64,000 nucleotides of DNA, from assembly GCF_007004725.1 (NCBI RefSeq), contig NZ_ML660161.1, positions 421,122 through 485,121 of the forward strand, read 5' to 3'. The notes below the pieces were generated by a model. That model saw nothing but the letters and a program-made list of their open reading frames with translations, was not told where the DNA came from and did no database searches. Made by a program: the position numbers and the translations under genes. The number at the start of each line of letters is the position of its first letter. The first letter of the stretch is position 1. Positions 1-9,093 of the stretch are shown one piece after another. The stretch comes from Aliikangiella coralliicola (GTDB taxonomy: Bacteria > Pseudomonadota > Gammaproteobacteria > Enterobacterales > Kangiellaceae).

Positions 1-30
1 CTTTGGTTACTTATGATTAATTATATGACG

Positions 31-483
31 TTAAGCATTGCTGAGTAATTTTTCATAGCCGGTAAATTCGTTTTTCCAATCTGCATAGCAGCCAACTAGA
101 TTACAATTCGGACAACGGCAGCCAATAAATAGCCAATGAACATCATCTGACAATCCATGTTCGTGGGAATATAACTTAACTCCGACAGTAAGTTCGAACG
201 GTTGAGATCCACATGTGCAGACGGCTTGATAAAACTCTGTATCTTCTAGATATTCTTCGCCGTCTAGCATTACATGTTCATTTTTACAGACAGTACAAAT
301 TCTTGTCGCCACACATTCGTCATCATCAATGTACAAGTCAAATAACCTTCCACCACATTTGCACGCTACGTTTTTAAAGTGATGAATTTCATAGCCATGA
401 GATTTTGCATAATCACTTAGCTCCAACCTGATGTCCGCTTGGCAAGTTCCAAAACTTTCATTTTCCTTTTTTCTGATAGTCAT
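31..483 (-). CDS. Hypothetical protein with duplicated zinc-ribbon motifs
   Basis: Function unknown. The 150-residue product carries two similar halves, each with a CxC pair followed by a CxxC pair (Cys41/43 with 63/66, and Cys89/91 with 124/127, plus Cys122). This pattern would let each half bind one zinc ion. There is no signal peptide or membrane segment, so it is probably cytoplasmic. A TTG at 495 opens the frame four codons earlier, but the ATG at 483 has an AGGGA Shine-Dalgarno sequence at the right distance and is the better start. It stands alone, reading out of the left end, with the tRNA-Leu gene upstream on the same strand. The family could be a nucleic-acid-binding or small accessory protein; nothing in the neighbourhood decides. 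Coding status is likely because the cysteines are regularly placed. Confidence 0.75.
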   Translation of the reverse strand: MTIRKKENESFGTCQADIRLELSDYAKSHGYEIHHFKNVACKCGGRLFDLYIDDDECVATRICTVCKNEHVMLDGEEYLEDTEFYQAVCTCGSQPFELTVGVKLYSHEHGLSDDVHWLFIGCRCPNCNLVGCYADWKNEFTGYEKLLSNA

Positions 484-720
484 AATTTCCCTCAAGTGTT
501 TAACAGATAGTTAAACAGTAATAATTTGTTAGCCGCATACTTACTCTAAGTATTTTCAACTTACTAATAATCAACAGTCTAAAGATTTATCTCCAGTCTT
601 CAACATAAATCATACGAGCGGACCAAAACAAAAAATATTTAGTTGCACTATCAATGGAAACAAATCTGTTTAATATCTAGGAAGAATTAAGCTAACGCAA
701 TAAGGCTACAAGAAATGAAA

Positions 721-807
721 TGGTGCCCAGAAGAGGACTTGAACCTCCACGGCCCGAAGGCCACCAGCACCTGAAGCTGGCGTGTCTACCAATTTCACCA
801 TCTGGGC
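721..807 (-). tRNA. tRNA-Leu (anticodon CAG)
   Basis: On the minus strand the acceptor arms GCCCAGA and TCTGGGC pair, and the 3' CCA is encoded (721-723). The anticodon stem CCAGC/GCTGG encloses the loop TTCAGGT, giving anticodon CAG, which reads CUG leucine codons. A long variable arm (GTGG-CCTTCGGG-CC region) marks it as a class II tRNA, and the T-arm carries GGTTCAAGTCC. The length of 87 bases with CCA is normal for leucine tRNA. It is a single gene with its own promoter. Confidence 0.97.
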
Positions 808-829
808 ATGCGTGTTTTGACGCGGATGA

Positions 830-858
830 ACTATACTTTCAGAAACAGTCAGTGTCAA
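830..858 (-). promoter_or_regulatory. sigma70 promoter of tRNA-Leu
   Basis: Read on the minus strand: a perfect -35 box TTGACA (853-858), exactly 17 bases of spacer, and a -10 box TATAGT (830-835). The -10 box lies 22 bases before the mature tRNA 5' end at 807. This allows a short 5' leader removed by RNase P. The rest of the gap up to the GGDEF gene at 1096 shows nothing I can name. Confidence 0.85.
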
Positions 859-1095
859 TTGTCTATTGAGTGGTTGTTTTACTACCTTTTATCCTTTGAT
901 TTTTCGATAACTGGTTTGGCCTGCGGGCTGGTGTGGTTGGTCCACTTATCGGAATCCTGATGTGGATCGTCAATTGAAGGTGTACCGCGGGCTGATATGT
1001 CGACGCAGCATGGATATCTTGGTATTATTTGTTTAAAAAATAAACGATAAATCTTGTTCAATTAAGTAATTTCCAAAGAGAGATAGTAATTTCTG

Positions 1096-2874
1096 ATGCC
1101 TCGCAGGATGTTTGCTCAAAACATTGTGGTTTTATACGTAGCCTTATGTAGTGGGCTGTTAATATTTGCATCGTCGGCAAATGCATCTGAACTTGAAGGT
1201 ATCATCTTAGAAAATAGTCAAAATGAGCCTTCGAAAGTGGTGGAGGCGCTCAAAAAAGCCGACCGAACTGATTACTCAAAGCTATCACCTGAATTACTGG
1301 TTAAGGCCAGTTATGCAACCGCAATTAGCGTCGATATTCCATTAACCATTACTCTTACCGATCTCCTGTTAGCAAAAGCAGACTTACTGGAAAGTGATCG
1401 GTTGAAGGGGCAAGCGTATTACAATCGTGGCGCTGCTTATGCTAGCTCTGGCACTCATGATCTAGCACTTGACTCATTTTTGCTCGCGCTGGCAAGTTTT
1501 GAGAGTGATGCCGACGAAAAAGATGTCGCCAGAATTAAGGCGGCGCTAGCGATAATGTACGTTGAGATTGGTGAATACGAGTTAGCCAAACCCTATTTCA
1601 AAGAAGCATTAGAATCACACAAGTCGCGTAATGATGTTTTGAATATGGCCATCGTGATGCAAAACCGAGGCTTTATGAAAATTTTACTCGGCGAGTTTAT
1701 CGAAGCCCGCAAAGATTTGTTATTGTCTTTAGAGTATTCGAAATCAGTTAACTTTAAACCAAGTTTACCAATTTTATATAAAAATCTTGGTAAGGTTGAA
1801 GCAGAGCAAGGTAACCCTGAACTGGCATTAAGTTATCTTGATCAAGCTTTGCAAGAGTCGAATAAAACTGATCTCGAACATCATCAAAGTGAAATCATGC
1901 GAGAAATTTCCAGGTTACAATTGAAGAATGGTTTTTTAGAAAAGTCTCGTAGCAGTATCGTTAAGTCAATAGAAATTGGTGAGAAGTATGACCTTTTAAA
2001 ACAATTGAAAGATAGCTACTTATTCCTCGCAGAATTAGAAGTTGTATTCGGCAATTATAAAGCGGCCTATCTTGCGAAAGAAAAAGCGTCAGTTTATTCC
2101 GAAAAAATGGGAGACTCTCGTATTGCCGCTAACTTATCACGCTTAGATCGCTACACTGCAACGCTAAAAGAACAAAATAAACGGCTCGTTTTAGAGAAAG
2201 AAAAAGAAATCGCAACACTGGCGACTGAGCGAGAGGAATTGCTTAAAAACTTTTCAATTATCGTCGCTGTTATCGCAATATTTCTGGCTGCTTATTTCTT
2301 GCGCCGTTTTAGTCACACCAATAAACAAGCGGAAATTTATGAGAAACAAAGTAAGATTGATGTACTGACCGGTGTATGGAACAGGCGAGCAGGTGAAGCG
2401 CAGCTAGCGAGATTGTGTCAACGGGATTTAGATTCAGTGAAAGTTTTCAGTATTGCAATGTTAGACATAGATCATTTTAAGCAAGTGAATGACCGTTTTG
2501 GTCATGACGTTGGTGACAGCGCGATTGTTTCAATTTGTAATTTAATTCAGGAAAACTTACGACCAACCGATATGTTATGCCGTTGGGGCGGAGAAGAGTT
2601 TTTACTGATCCTGGAAAGTTTTGATGCGAGTAATGCATTTGATGTTTGCGAGCGGATTCGACAAAAAATTGCTTCAACCAGTATCGAAAAAATTGGAAAT
2701 ATGACTGTAAGCATTGGAATTTCTATGTTTGATAATGATGAAATTTTTGAGTTGATTAAGCGTGGTGATCAAGCGCTTTACCGAGCGAAGCATCTTGGTC
2801 GCAACCAGGTCATTATCAAAGGCAAGCCACAGGAAAACTACGCCAAGACTAAAGTTGAATTGAGTGTTGATTAA
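1096..2874 (+). CDS. TPR-GGDEF diguanylate cyclase, membrane-anchored
   Basis: Predicted to make cyclic di-GMP from two GTP. The 592-residue protein begins with a signal peptide ending near residue 30, followed by a periplasmic helical region with TPR-like repeats (about 60-340). It then has a coiled-coil stretch, one membrane helix (about 385-402) and a cytoplasmic GGDEF domain (about 420-575). The active-site motif is GGEEF at 498-502, an intact variant. RPTD at 489-492 sits five residues upstream and matches the inhibitory I-site RxxD, so product feedback inhibition is expected. This layout of periplasmic TPR sensor and cytoplasmic cyclase is common in gammaproteobacteria; the ligand is unknown. 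It is a single gene, convergent with the LysR gene downstream. A link to the EPS locus in this window through cyclic di-GMP is plausible but not shown. Confidence 0.92.
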   Translation: MPRRMFAQNIVVLYVALCSGLLIFASSANASELEGIILENSQNEPSKVVEALKKADRTDYSKLSPELLVKASYATAISVDIPLTITLTDLLLAKADLLESDRLKGQAYYNRGAAYASSGTHDLALDSFLLALASFESDADEKDVARIKAALAIMYVEIGEYELAKPYFKEALESHKSRNDVLNMAIVMQNRGFMKILLGEFIEARKDLLLSLEYSKSVNFKPSLPILYKNLGKVEAEQGNPELALSYLDQALQESNKTDLEHHQSEIMREISRLQLKNGFLEKSRSSIVKSIEIGEKYDLLKQLKDSYLFLAELEVVFGNYKAAYLAKEKASVYSEKMGDSRIAANLSRLDRYTATLKEQNKRLVLEKEKEIATLATEREELLKNFSIIVAVIAIFLAAYFLRRFSHTNKQAEIYEKQSKIDVLTGVWNRRAGEAQLARLCQRDLDSVKVFSIAMLDIDHFKQVNDRFGHDVGDSAIVSICNLIQENLRPTDMLCRWGGEEFLLILESFDASNAFDVCERIRQKIASTSIEKIGNMTVSIGISMFDNDEIFELIKRGDQALYRAKHLGRNQVIIKGKPQENYAKTKVELSVD

Positions 2875-2926
2875 TTTTATTTAACCGACTAAGCCCAGAC
2901 TCAAAGCTTTTGATATAAGCACAGAC

Positions 2927-3805
2927 TTAAACTACAGATCTAAGCCACTTTACAAACGTATTAACTGATGGGTTCGAGAAGTGATCCTGTGGAGTCACTA
3001 ACCAAAAATAAAAACCTAAATCGACAAACTCTTTCAATGGCTGTATTAACTGATGATTATTTAACGCATCAGTTGCCAGCCATTCACTGATTAACGCAAT
3101 GCCTTGTCCGTCAATTGCTGCTTCAATTAGCAAATCACCGCTGGCAAATCTTGAGCCTTTATCAAGTATTAGATTTTTAATCTTATTTTCTCTGAGCCAT
3201 CGCGACCATTGTGCATTGGGATCGCGGTCATGTAGTAAAGGGAATTCCTTGAGTTGAAGGTGAGAAGAAAGTGAACCTTGCTTTTCAATAAGTCCTGGAC
3301 TGCAAACAGGAATTAATCGATCTTGTTTTAGTGGCGTGCAATTTAATCCAGGCCATGGCCCCTGACCCATACGAATAGCGAGATCAATATTCGACTGGGA
3401 CAGTTCACTTAGCCTTTGTTCGAGTGTTAACCAAATTTCGATTTGTGGGAATTTTTTATAAAAGTCAGCCAGTTTTTTGACTAACCATTTATTTGCAATT
3501 GAATGGGTTGTAGTCACTCTCACCAGGCTTTCTTGTCGGCGACTCTGGATAAAGCGGGTACCTTCATCAATCATATTAAACGCGGCACTAATCGTTGTGA
3601 GGTATTGTTGTCCTGCATCAGTTAACTCAAGTGTTCGACCTTTACGAGTAAATAATGACGTATTCAACCAGCTCTCTAGTTGCTTGATATGTCGACTGAC
3701 AGCGCCGTGAGTAACATGGAGTTCTTCGCTGGCTTTTTGTACTCCATTAAGTCGCGCGGTTGCTTCAAATGCTTTCAGGGAATTGAGCGGTGGTAGGGCT
3801 CTCAT
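2927..3805 (-). CDS. LysR-family transcriptional regulator, GcvA-like
   Basis: A 292-residue regulator of normal LysR length. The N-terminal winged helix-turn-helix (about 5-65) contains the typical run AFEATARL followed by VTHGAVSRHIKQLE, and the LysR substrate-binding fold fills residues 90-292. The opening residues MRALPPLNSLKAFE are characteristic of the GcvA/AmpR-like group. It is divergent from the glutathionyl-hydroquinone reductase gene at 3986, with 180 bases between the two starts, the classic arrangement for a LysR regulator controlling its neighbour and itself. Its inducer cannot be read from the sequence. A dyad at 3918-3937 lies in the shared promoter region. Confidence 0.93.
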   Translation of the reverse strand: MRALPPLNSLKAFEATARLNGVQKASEELHVTHGAVSRHIKQLESWLNTSLFTRKGRTLELTDAGQQYLTTISAAFNMIDEGTRFIQSRRQESLVRVTTTHSIANKWLVKKLADFYKKFPQIEIWLTLEQRLSELSQSNIDLAIRMGQGPWPGLNCTPLKQDRLIPVCSPGLIEKQGSLSSHLQLKEFPLLHDRDPNAQWSRWLRENKIKNLILDKGSRFASGDLLIEAAIDGQGIALISEWLATDALNNHQLIQPLKEFVDLGFYFWLVTPQDHFSNPSVNTFVKWLRSVV

Positions 3806-3908
3806 TTTACCAAAGCTCTCCAGTACAAATGTTCATGAACTAAAAATACTCTCATACCTATAATCTCGCTCAGATTAGAAAGCATCACTCAAATCAGGAA
3901 TTTCTATA

Positions 3909-3937
3909 TGTGAAATAAACTCACATGTTGGTGAGTT
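3909..3937. promoter_or_regulatory. Dyad in the divergent lysR / reductase intergenic region
   Basis: A perfect 7-base inverted repeat, AACTCAC-ATGTTG-GTGAGTT, occupies 3918-3937. Overlapping it is TGTGA-N7-TCACA (3909-3925), which resembles a CRP half-site pair but has a 7-base rather than 6-base spacer. The position between divergent starts makes it a candidate operator for the LysR protein or another dimeric regulator. I cannot tell which protein binds. Confidence 0.4.
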
Positions 3938-3985
3938 ATTAATGCTTTTTTATTAGTAGGTTATGTTTAAGATAAAGCTCACTCA

Positions 3986-5002
3986 ATGTCAAATAATATC
4001 AAGGTTAAAGTAAAGATGGGCATGTTAATTAATGGCGAATGGTCCGAAGTCGACAAAACCATTGTAAACGGTCAGTATGTTCGAGCGAATAGCGTTATTG
4101 CTCAACCAATTTCTGATAACATGATTCAATCAATCGCAGATGAACCGGGGCGTTTTCACCTGATTGCTTCCTGGAGCTGTCCCTGGTCTCATCGGACGAT
4201 GTTAGTCAGGGCATTAAAAGGTTTGCAAGATTTGATTCCGTTGCATATCGCTGGTGGTAGGCGAGTTCAGGGATATCCAATGGATTATGGTGAATTATGG
4301 GAGGTCCCGGGAACAACGAGAAAAATTGTTCATTTGCATCAACTGTATTGTGTTAGCGACAATCAATTTAGTGGGCGTGTCACTGTGCCCGTGCTTTGGG
4401 ATAAAGTCGCTAAGAAAATAATCAGTAATGATTCTCAAAATATTATGCGGGCGCTCGATAGAGTTGAAACAGAAAGCTGGAACGTTACTCGACCTGAGAG
4501 TGGTTTCCCCGCTACTAAGCCTGGTTCGTTTAGCCCTGAACATCTTGCTAGAGAAATAGAAACGCTAAATCAGTTTATTTACCTGCATATTTCCAACGGT
4601 GTTTATCAGGCTGGATTTGCGCAAAGCCAGGCGGCCTATGATGAGGCTATTGAATTGGTTTTTGCCGGACTGGAAAAGCTGGAACAAAAATTAGCTGGAC
4701 GCAGATTTTTATTAGGGCAGCAAATAACGGAATCTGATCTGCAGCTATTTCCTGCGTTGGTTAGATTCGATGTTGTTTATTTTATTCATCATTTTTGTTC
4801 GCTGAAACGCTTAACAGATTTTCCCAACTTGTGGGCTTATGCCAGAGATATTTACTCGATACCTCAGGTTGCTCAAACCATTGATTGGCGTGCTATTCAA
4901 ATCAGCAATCATTTACCAAAATCTAATGATGAACTACCTATCATTCGTGTGATGCCTGAAAATGATTGGCTGAAACCATCAGGCAGGGAGAGAATAGGCT
5001 AA
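3986..5002 (+). CDS. Glutathionyl-hydroquinone reductase (YqjG/Ecm4-type GST)
   Basis: Predicted to remove glutathione from glutathionyl-hydroquinones through a cysteine mechanism. The 338-residue protein has a thioredoxin-like N-terminal domain with the family signature SCPWSHR; Cys65 is the expected catalytic residue, matching CPWAHR in YqjG. A helical GST C-terminal domain (about 180-330) follows, with the usual xi-class length. The family normally begins at a sequence like MGMLINGEW, so translation may start at residue 11 rather than residue 1; neither ATG has a strong ribosome site. It is divergent from a LysR regulator, suggesting induced expression on quinone or electrophile stress. 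The LysE exporter lies downstream on the same strand with a 124-base gap. Confidence 0.9.
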   Translation: MSNNIKVKVKMGMLINGEWSEVDKTIVNGQYVRANSVIAQPISDNMIQSIADEPGRFHLIASWSCPWSHRTMLVRALKGLQDLIPLHIAGGRRVQGYPMDYGELWEVPGTTRKIVHLHQLYCVSDNQFSGRVTVPVLWDKVAKKIISNDSQNIMRALDRVETESWNVTRPESGFPATKPGSFSPEHLAREIETLNQFIYLHISNGVYQAGFAQSQAAYDEAIELVFAGLEKLEQKLAGRRFLLGQQITESDLQLFPALVRFDVVYFIHHFCSLKRLTDFPNLWAYARDIYSIPQVAQTIDWRAIQISNHLPKSNDELPIIRVMPENDWLKPSGRERIG

Positions 5003-5126
5003 ACTCAATCTGCCTGGTTTATAAGTTTCATCGACGAGTTACTTAGCGCCTACGATGATTATTTTGATTGATGATGTTGCGTCGAATCTACGAATTTATT
5101 TTATTTAACCTGAAGAAGAGTGTGTG

Positions 5127-5753
5127 ATGAATTTAGAGGTTTACACTTACTACTTGTTAACGGTAGTTATCATTTTATCGATTCCGGGCCCGGTTGTATT
5201 AATGGTTATCAGCCAATCCATAACCCATGGAAAGAAGGTCATTAAACCGTTAATGCTGGGCGTTGCGCTCGGTGATCTATTAGTGATGATATTATCTTTA
5301 TTGGGAATAGGCGCATTGTTAGCAACTTCCCAAAAGGCTTATGAAATTGTTAAATGGCTGGGAGTTTGTTACTTAATTTATCTGGGCGTTAGAACTTTGC
5401 TAAGCGAAAAAAATCTTAAGTTAAATATGGCTGGCCGTCTAAAGTTTTCTAATAGAAATGTGTTTGTTCAGGCTTTCCTGGTAAGTGCGCTTAATCCTAA
5501 GGGGATCATGTTTTTTGTCGCTTTTTTTCCGCAATTTATCGATCAAAGGGCTGACACTGGATTGCAATTAGTTGTTTTGGGGTCGACTTTCATCGGCCTG
5601 ACTCTGGTGAGTGTTTTCCTATATGGCTCATTTGCGTCACGATTGAGAGGGTTTCTCAATAAGCCGAGAGCCAACCGTTATTTCAACTGGATTAGCGGCG
5701 GCGTTTTGATCTCTGCCGGAGTCGTCGCAGCAGCTTCGGAAAAGAATGGTTAA
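5127..5753 (+). CDS. LysE/RhtB-family amino acid exporter
   Basis: A 208-residue inner-membrane protein with about six hydrophobic segments. The N-terminal segment carries the family signature: SIPGPVVLMV, then about ten residues on a Gly, and GVALGD. Members export amino acids such as lysine, threonine, homoserine or leucine; the substrate here cannot be predicted. The ATG at 5127 is chosen over the GTG at 5124 because GAAGAG (5115-5120) then lies six bases upstream. It is probably its own transcription unit, with 192 bases before the RND permease gene. Confidence 0.9.
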   Translation: MNLEVYTYYLLTVVIILSIPGPVVLMVISQSITHGKKVIKPLMLGVALGDLLVMILSLLGIGALLATSQKAYEIVKWLGVCYLIYLGVRTLLSEKNLKLNMAGRLKFSNRNVFVQAFLVSALNPKGIMFFVAFFPQFIDQRADTGLQLVVLGSTFIGLTLVSVFLYGSFASRLRGFLNKPRANRYFNWISGGVLISAGVVAAASEKNG

Positions 5754-5945
5754 GGTGAAATTGAGGTTGGCTTAATTCATCAGAATAATGCTATTTCGCG
5801 ACCAAACGAAAGAATATTAAGATAAAGCGAATTTTTGAATAATTTTGTTACTATTTACTTTTTCGAGATACACGAAAAAATGAGATAAAAATAACGCTTT
5901 GCTCCAGAATTAAACATCCTATGCATTTTCTGGAGCGAGTCGCGA

Positions 5946-8900
5946 ATGAACTTCACTCGATCGTCAATTAAAAATCCGGCGGCGATCCTGGTAGTCACCA
6001 TCCTGATATTGGTCTTTGGCATTATCAGCGTTGCCAAACTTCCCATTCAATTGACGCCCGACATTCAACAGCCTCAAATTAATATTGGTACTGGCTGGCG
6101 TGCTGCTGCGCCTGAAGAGCTGGAAGCTGTGATTATTGAGCCAATGGAAAATGTGGTTAAGAACACCCCCGGTGTAACAGACGTTACCACCAATGTTCAA
6201 CGAGGGTTCGGTAATATCACGCTGACCTTTCAAGCCGGTGCAGACATGCAACAAGCGATGCTGGATGTCATCAACAATTTGAATCAAGCGCCACCATTGC
6301 CACTCGATGCAAACGAGCCGGTCGTTTCTGCATCGGGGACAGGCCCGTCAGCGCCAAATGCTGCTTCTTTACTTATCCGTCCTATGGAAGGTAGCGACAT
6401 CGAGGATATTACGCTATTTCAGAAGTTGATTGATACGGTGGTTGAACCGCGTTTTGCCCGAATTCCGGGAGTAGGCCAGGTTAATTTAAACAGTCAGCGT
6501 CCGCGTGAACTACGAATTACTTTTGATCCCTATCAAACTGCATCTTTAGGTTTACAGGTATCGCAAATTTCTTCGACTATTTCGCAGGCGACCGATGTTT
6601 CGGGCGGTTTCGCCGAGGTGGGAAGGCGGAACTATACGGTCAGGTTCGCTGGTCAATATGATGTCAATAATCTAGGCCAGATGATTGTTGGCTATAGTGA
6701 TAATCGACCGATCTATCTTAGCGATGTAGCAACAGTTGAAGAGACTTTTCAGGATCGCTTTGGCTTCACGTTACGAAATGGTGCGCCCGGTTACTACATT
6801 ACTATTCAACGGACTAATGGAAGTAATACCGTTGAAGTGCTCGATGAAATTAATAAGGCGATAAAAGAGCTCAATGACGGCCCATTAAGAGAAGTCGGAT
6901 TGGCCATCGATTTAAGCTTTGACGCTTCCGTTCATATTCGCAATGCGCTTAATCTGGTGAAGTCTAATCTGGGTCTTGGTGTGTTATTGGCTCTTGGAAT
7001 TTTGTGGATGTTTTTAAGAGGGATCAGACCTACCTTAATTATTGCTACAACCATTCCTGTTTCGTTAGCCGTTGCTTTTCTCGCCCTCAGTTTATTTGAT
7101 CGGAGCCTCAATGTAATTTCCCTGGCGGGTCTGGCATTTTCAGTCGGTCTGGTTTTGGACGCGGCAATTATTGTTCAGGAAAATATTGTGCGTTTAAGAA
7201 GTGAGAGTGGCAATGATCAGCTGGCGGATAAAAAGGCCGTGTTGAAAGGGACATTGCAGGTAACCGGTGCGCTGTTTGCATCAACGGCAACCACGATTGC
7301 GATTTTTCTGCCGATCCTGTTTATGGAAGGAATCGAGGGGCAACTCTTCTCTGATTTAGCACTAACTTTATCGGTGGCTGTATTAGCTTCGCTGATGACC
7401 GCGATTACCGTGATGCCGGTGATTAGTCGATTTTGGCTTAAGCAATTATCTATTCAAGATCCCTTTGGCAGCTATTGGGAAAAGCTCACAAATTTGATCA
7501 TGAAGTTGACCAACAATAACTTAAAACGATGGGGTTGGATTGGTGGTTTGTTGGGTGGTTCAGCATTCGTTTTTCTTACTTTAATGCCACGAACCGATTT
7601 TATGCCCCGTGCGCCGATTGATGGTTTCTTTTACAGTTTTAATATGCCGCCCGGGGGCAATCTGGAATTTCTGGAAGAAGAGCTCGCTTCACGCGTAAAA
7701 GCTCGGCTGGCTCCGTTTTACAGTGGCGAAAAAGAGCCGAAGATTAAGAGCTATAACTTCTACGCTTTTGGCCCGGGAGCGAGCGGCGGCTTTATCTACT
7801 CAGATGATCCACGCAGAGTCGAAGAACTCATGACGGTGGTTAGAACCCAGGTGTTGCATGACTTGCCGGATACCCAGGTTTTCCTGTTCCGCGGTTCGAT
7901 GATTAATGTTAGAGGCGGCGGTAATGGTCGTTCTATCACGCTAGATATACAGGGCCCCAACATTGAAGCGTTAATGGACACCGCCAGTGTGGGATTAAAG
8001 CTGATTAATGAAGCTATGCCTGGTACCAGCGCGCAACCGGTTCCTGGTCTCGCACTTGCCGAACCGGAATTGCGACTTATTCCTGATGACCGTCGGATCA
8101 CTCAAGCCGGCCTCGACCGGCGAGCTGTAGCCAATGCAGTAAGAGCTTTTACTGGCGGACTATTTGTTTCTGAGTATTTTGATGGCAATGACCGGATGAA
8201 CGTTATTCTTAGAGGGACTGAATGGAATACCCCTGATGAACTGGCAGCGTTACCAATTTTTACCCCTTTGGCGGGTATTCAAACTGTTGGTGAGTTAGCT
8301 GAAATTCAGCGTACTGTAGGACCGACTCAACTGAGACGAGTTGATGGCAAACGAACCGTTAGTATCATTATTTCACCGCCGTCGACAATGTCGCTTGAGG
8401 AAGCCGTCGGTCTGGTCAATTCGAAAGTGCTACCCGAAATTAAAAAACACCTGCCTGCTGATGCCAGCATTCAAATGAGCGGTAATGCCAATCGAATGCA
8501 AGCAGCGATTACCGATATGGCATGGAATTTTGCGTTGGCTATTTTGATTTTATTGTTGTTGATGACGGCTTTATTTAAGTCGTTGACCGATAGCATTATG
8601 GTGTTGTTGGTAATGCCGCTGGCGGTTGCTGGTGGCATTATCGGGTTGAGTTTATTGAATCTGGTGGCATTCCAGTCATTGGATTTATTGACCATGATTG
8701 GTTTCATCATTTTGCTTGGCCTTGTGGTCAACAATGCCATTTTGCTGGTCGATCAAACCCGGATGGCTGAGCGAGAAGGAATGAGCCGAACTGATGCGGT
8801 TAAACAAGCCGTCAGAATTCGAGCAAGGCCGGTTTACATGAGTACTTTGACAAGTTTGTTCGGCATGTTGCCGTTAATGATGATCCCAGGGGTCGGTTCT

Positions 8901-9068
8901 GAAATTTATCGCGGACTGGCGACAGTAATTGTCGGTGGTATGGGAGTCAGTGCCATATTTACCCTGGTATTGATGCCGAGCCTGTTGCAATTGAGTTTGG
9001 GGACGGTGCCCAAATTGTGGTTAAAAAATAAAAGTGCTGATCGTCATTCGACGATCGCAGCGAATTAA
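5946..9068 (+). CDS. RND-family efflux permease (AcrB/HAE1-like)
   Basis: A 1040-residue inner-membrane proton-driven efflux permease, normal length for the family. It has the twelve-helix layout: a first helix at residues 10-30, a periplasmic porter domain, helices 2-6 from about 335, helix 7 near 530, a second porter domain, and helices 8-12 from about 855. In helix 4 the AcrB pair Asp407-Asp408 reads LDAAIIVQEN here, so only the first Asp remains. In helix 10 the AcrB Lys940 site reads VNNAILLVD. RARPVYMSTL in helix 11 keeps the conserved Arg. The adaptor gene follows immediately, an order opposite to acrAB. No TolC-type outer membrane channel is adjacent. GGAG lies roughly ten bases before the ATG. 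Substrates are unknown. Confidence 0.95.
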   Translation: MNFTRSSIKNPAAILVVTILILVFGIISVAKLPIQLTPDIQQPQINIGTGWRAAAPEELEAVIIEPMENVVKNTPGVTDVTTNVQRGFGNITLTFQAGADMQQAMLDVINNLNQAPPLPLDANEPVVSASGTGPSAPNAASLLIRPMEGSDIEDITLFQKLIDTVVEPRFARIPGVGQVNLNSQRPRELRITFDPYQTASLGLQVSQISSTISQATDVSGGFAEVGRRNYTVRFAGQYDVNNLGQMIVGYSDNRPIYLSDVATVEETFQDRFGFTLRNGAPGYYITIQRTNGSNTVEVLDEINKAIKELNDGPLREVGLAIDLSFDASVHIRNALNLVKSNLGLGVLLALGILWMFLRGIRPTLIIATTIPVSLAVAFLALSLFDRSLNVISLAGLAFSVGLVLDAAIIVQENIVRLRSESGNDQLADKKAVLKGTLQVTGALFASTATTIAIFLPILFMEGIEGQLFSDLALTLSVAVLASLMTAITVMPVISRFWLKQLSIQDPFGSYWEKLTNLIMKLTNNNLKRWGWIGGLLGGSAFVFLTLMPRTDFMPRAPIDGFFYSFNMPPGGNLEFLEEELASRVKARLAPFYSGEKEPKIKSYNFYAFGPGASGGFIYSDDPRRVEELMTVVRTQVLHDLPDTQVFLFRGSMINVRGGGNGRSITLDIQGPNIEALMDTASVGLKLINEAMPGTSAQPVPGLALAEPELRLIPDDRRITQAGLDRRAVANAVRAFTGGLFVSEYFDGNDRMNVILRGTEWNTPDELAALPIFTPLAGIQTVGELAEIQRTVGPTQLRRVDGKRTVSIIISPPSTMSLEEAVGLVNSKVLPEIKKHLPADASIQMSGNANRMQAAITDMAWNFALAILILLLLMTALFKSLTDSIMVLLVMPLAVAGGIIGLSLLNLVAFQSLDLLTMIGFIILLGLVVNNAILLVDQTRMAEREGMSRTDAVKQAVRIRARPVYMSTLTSLFGMLPLMMIPGVGSEIYRGLATVIVGGMGVSAIFTLVLMPSLLQLSLGTVPKLWLKNKSADRHSTIAAN

Positions 9069-9093
9069 GTTGATAGGAAAATTTGGTGAGCCT

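Noticed and set aside
3909-3925. CRP site upstream of the hydroquinone reductase
   Set aside because: The half-sites are right but the spacer is seven, not six bases; recorded only as part of a dyad.
7796-8101. Minus-strand frames antisense to the RND permease and similar long antisense frames elsewhere
   Set aside because: They are shadows of the real coding strand with no start context or domain.
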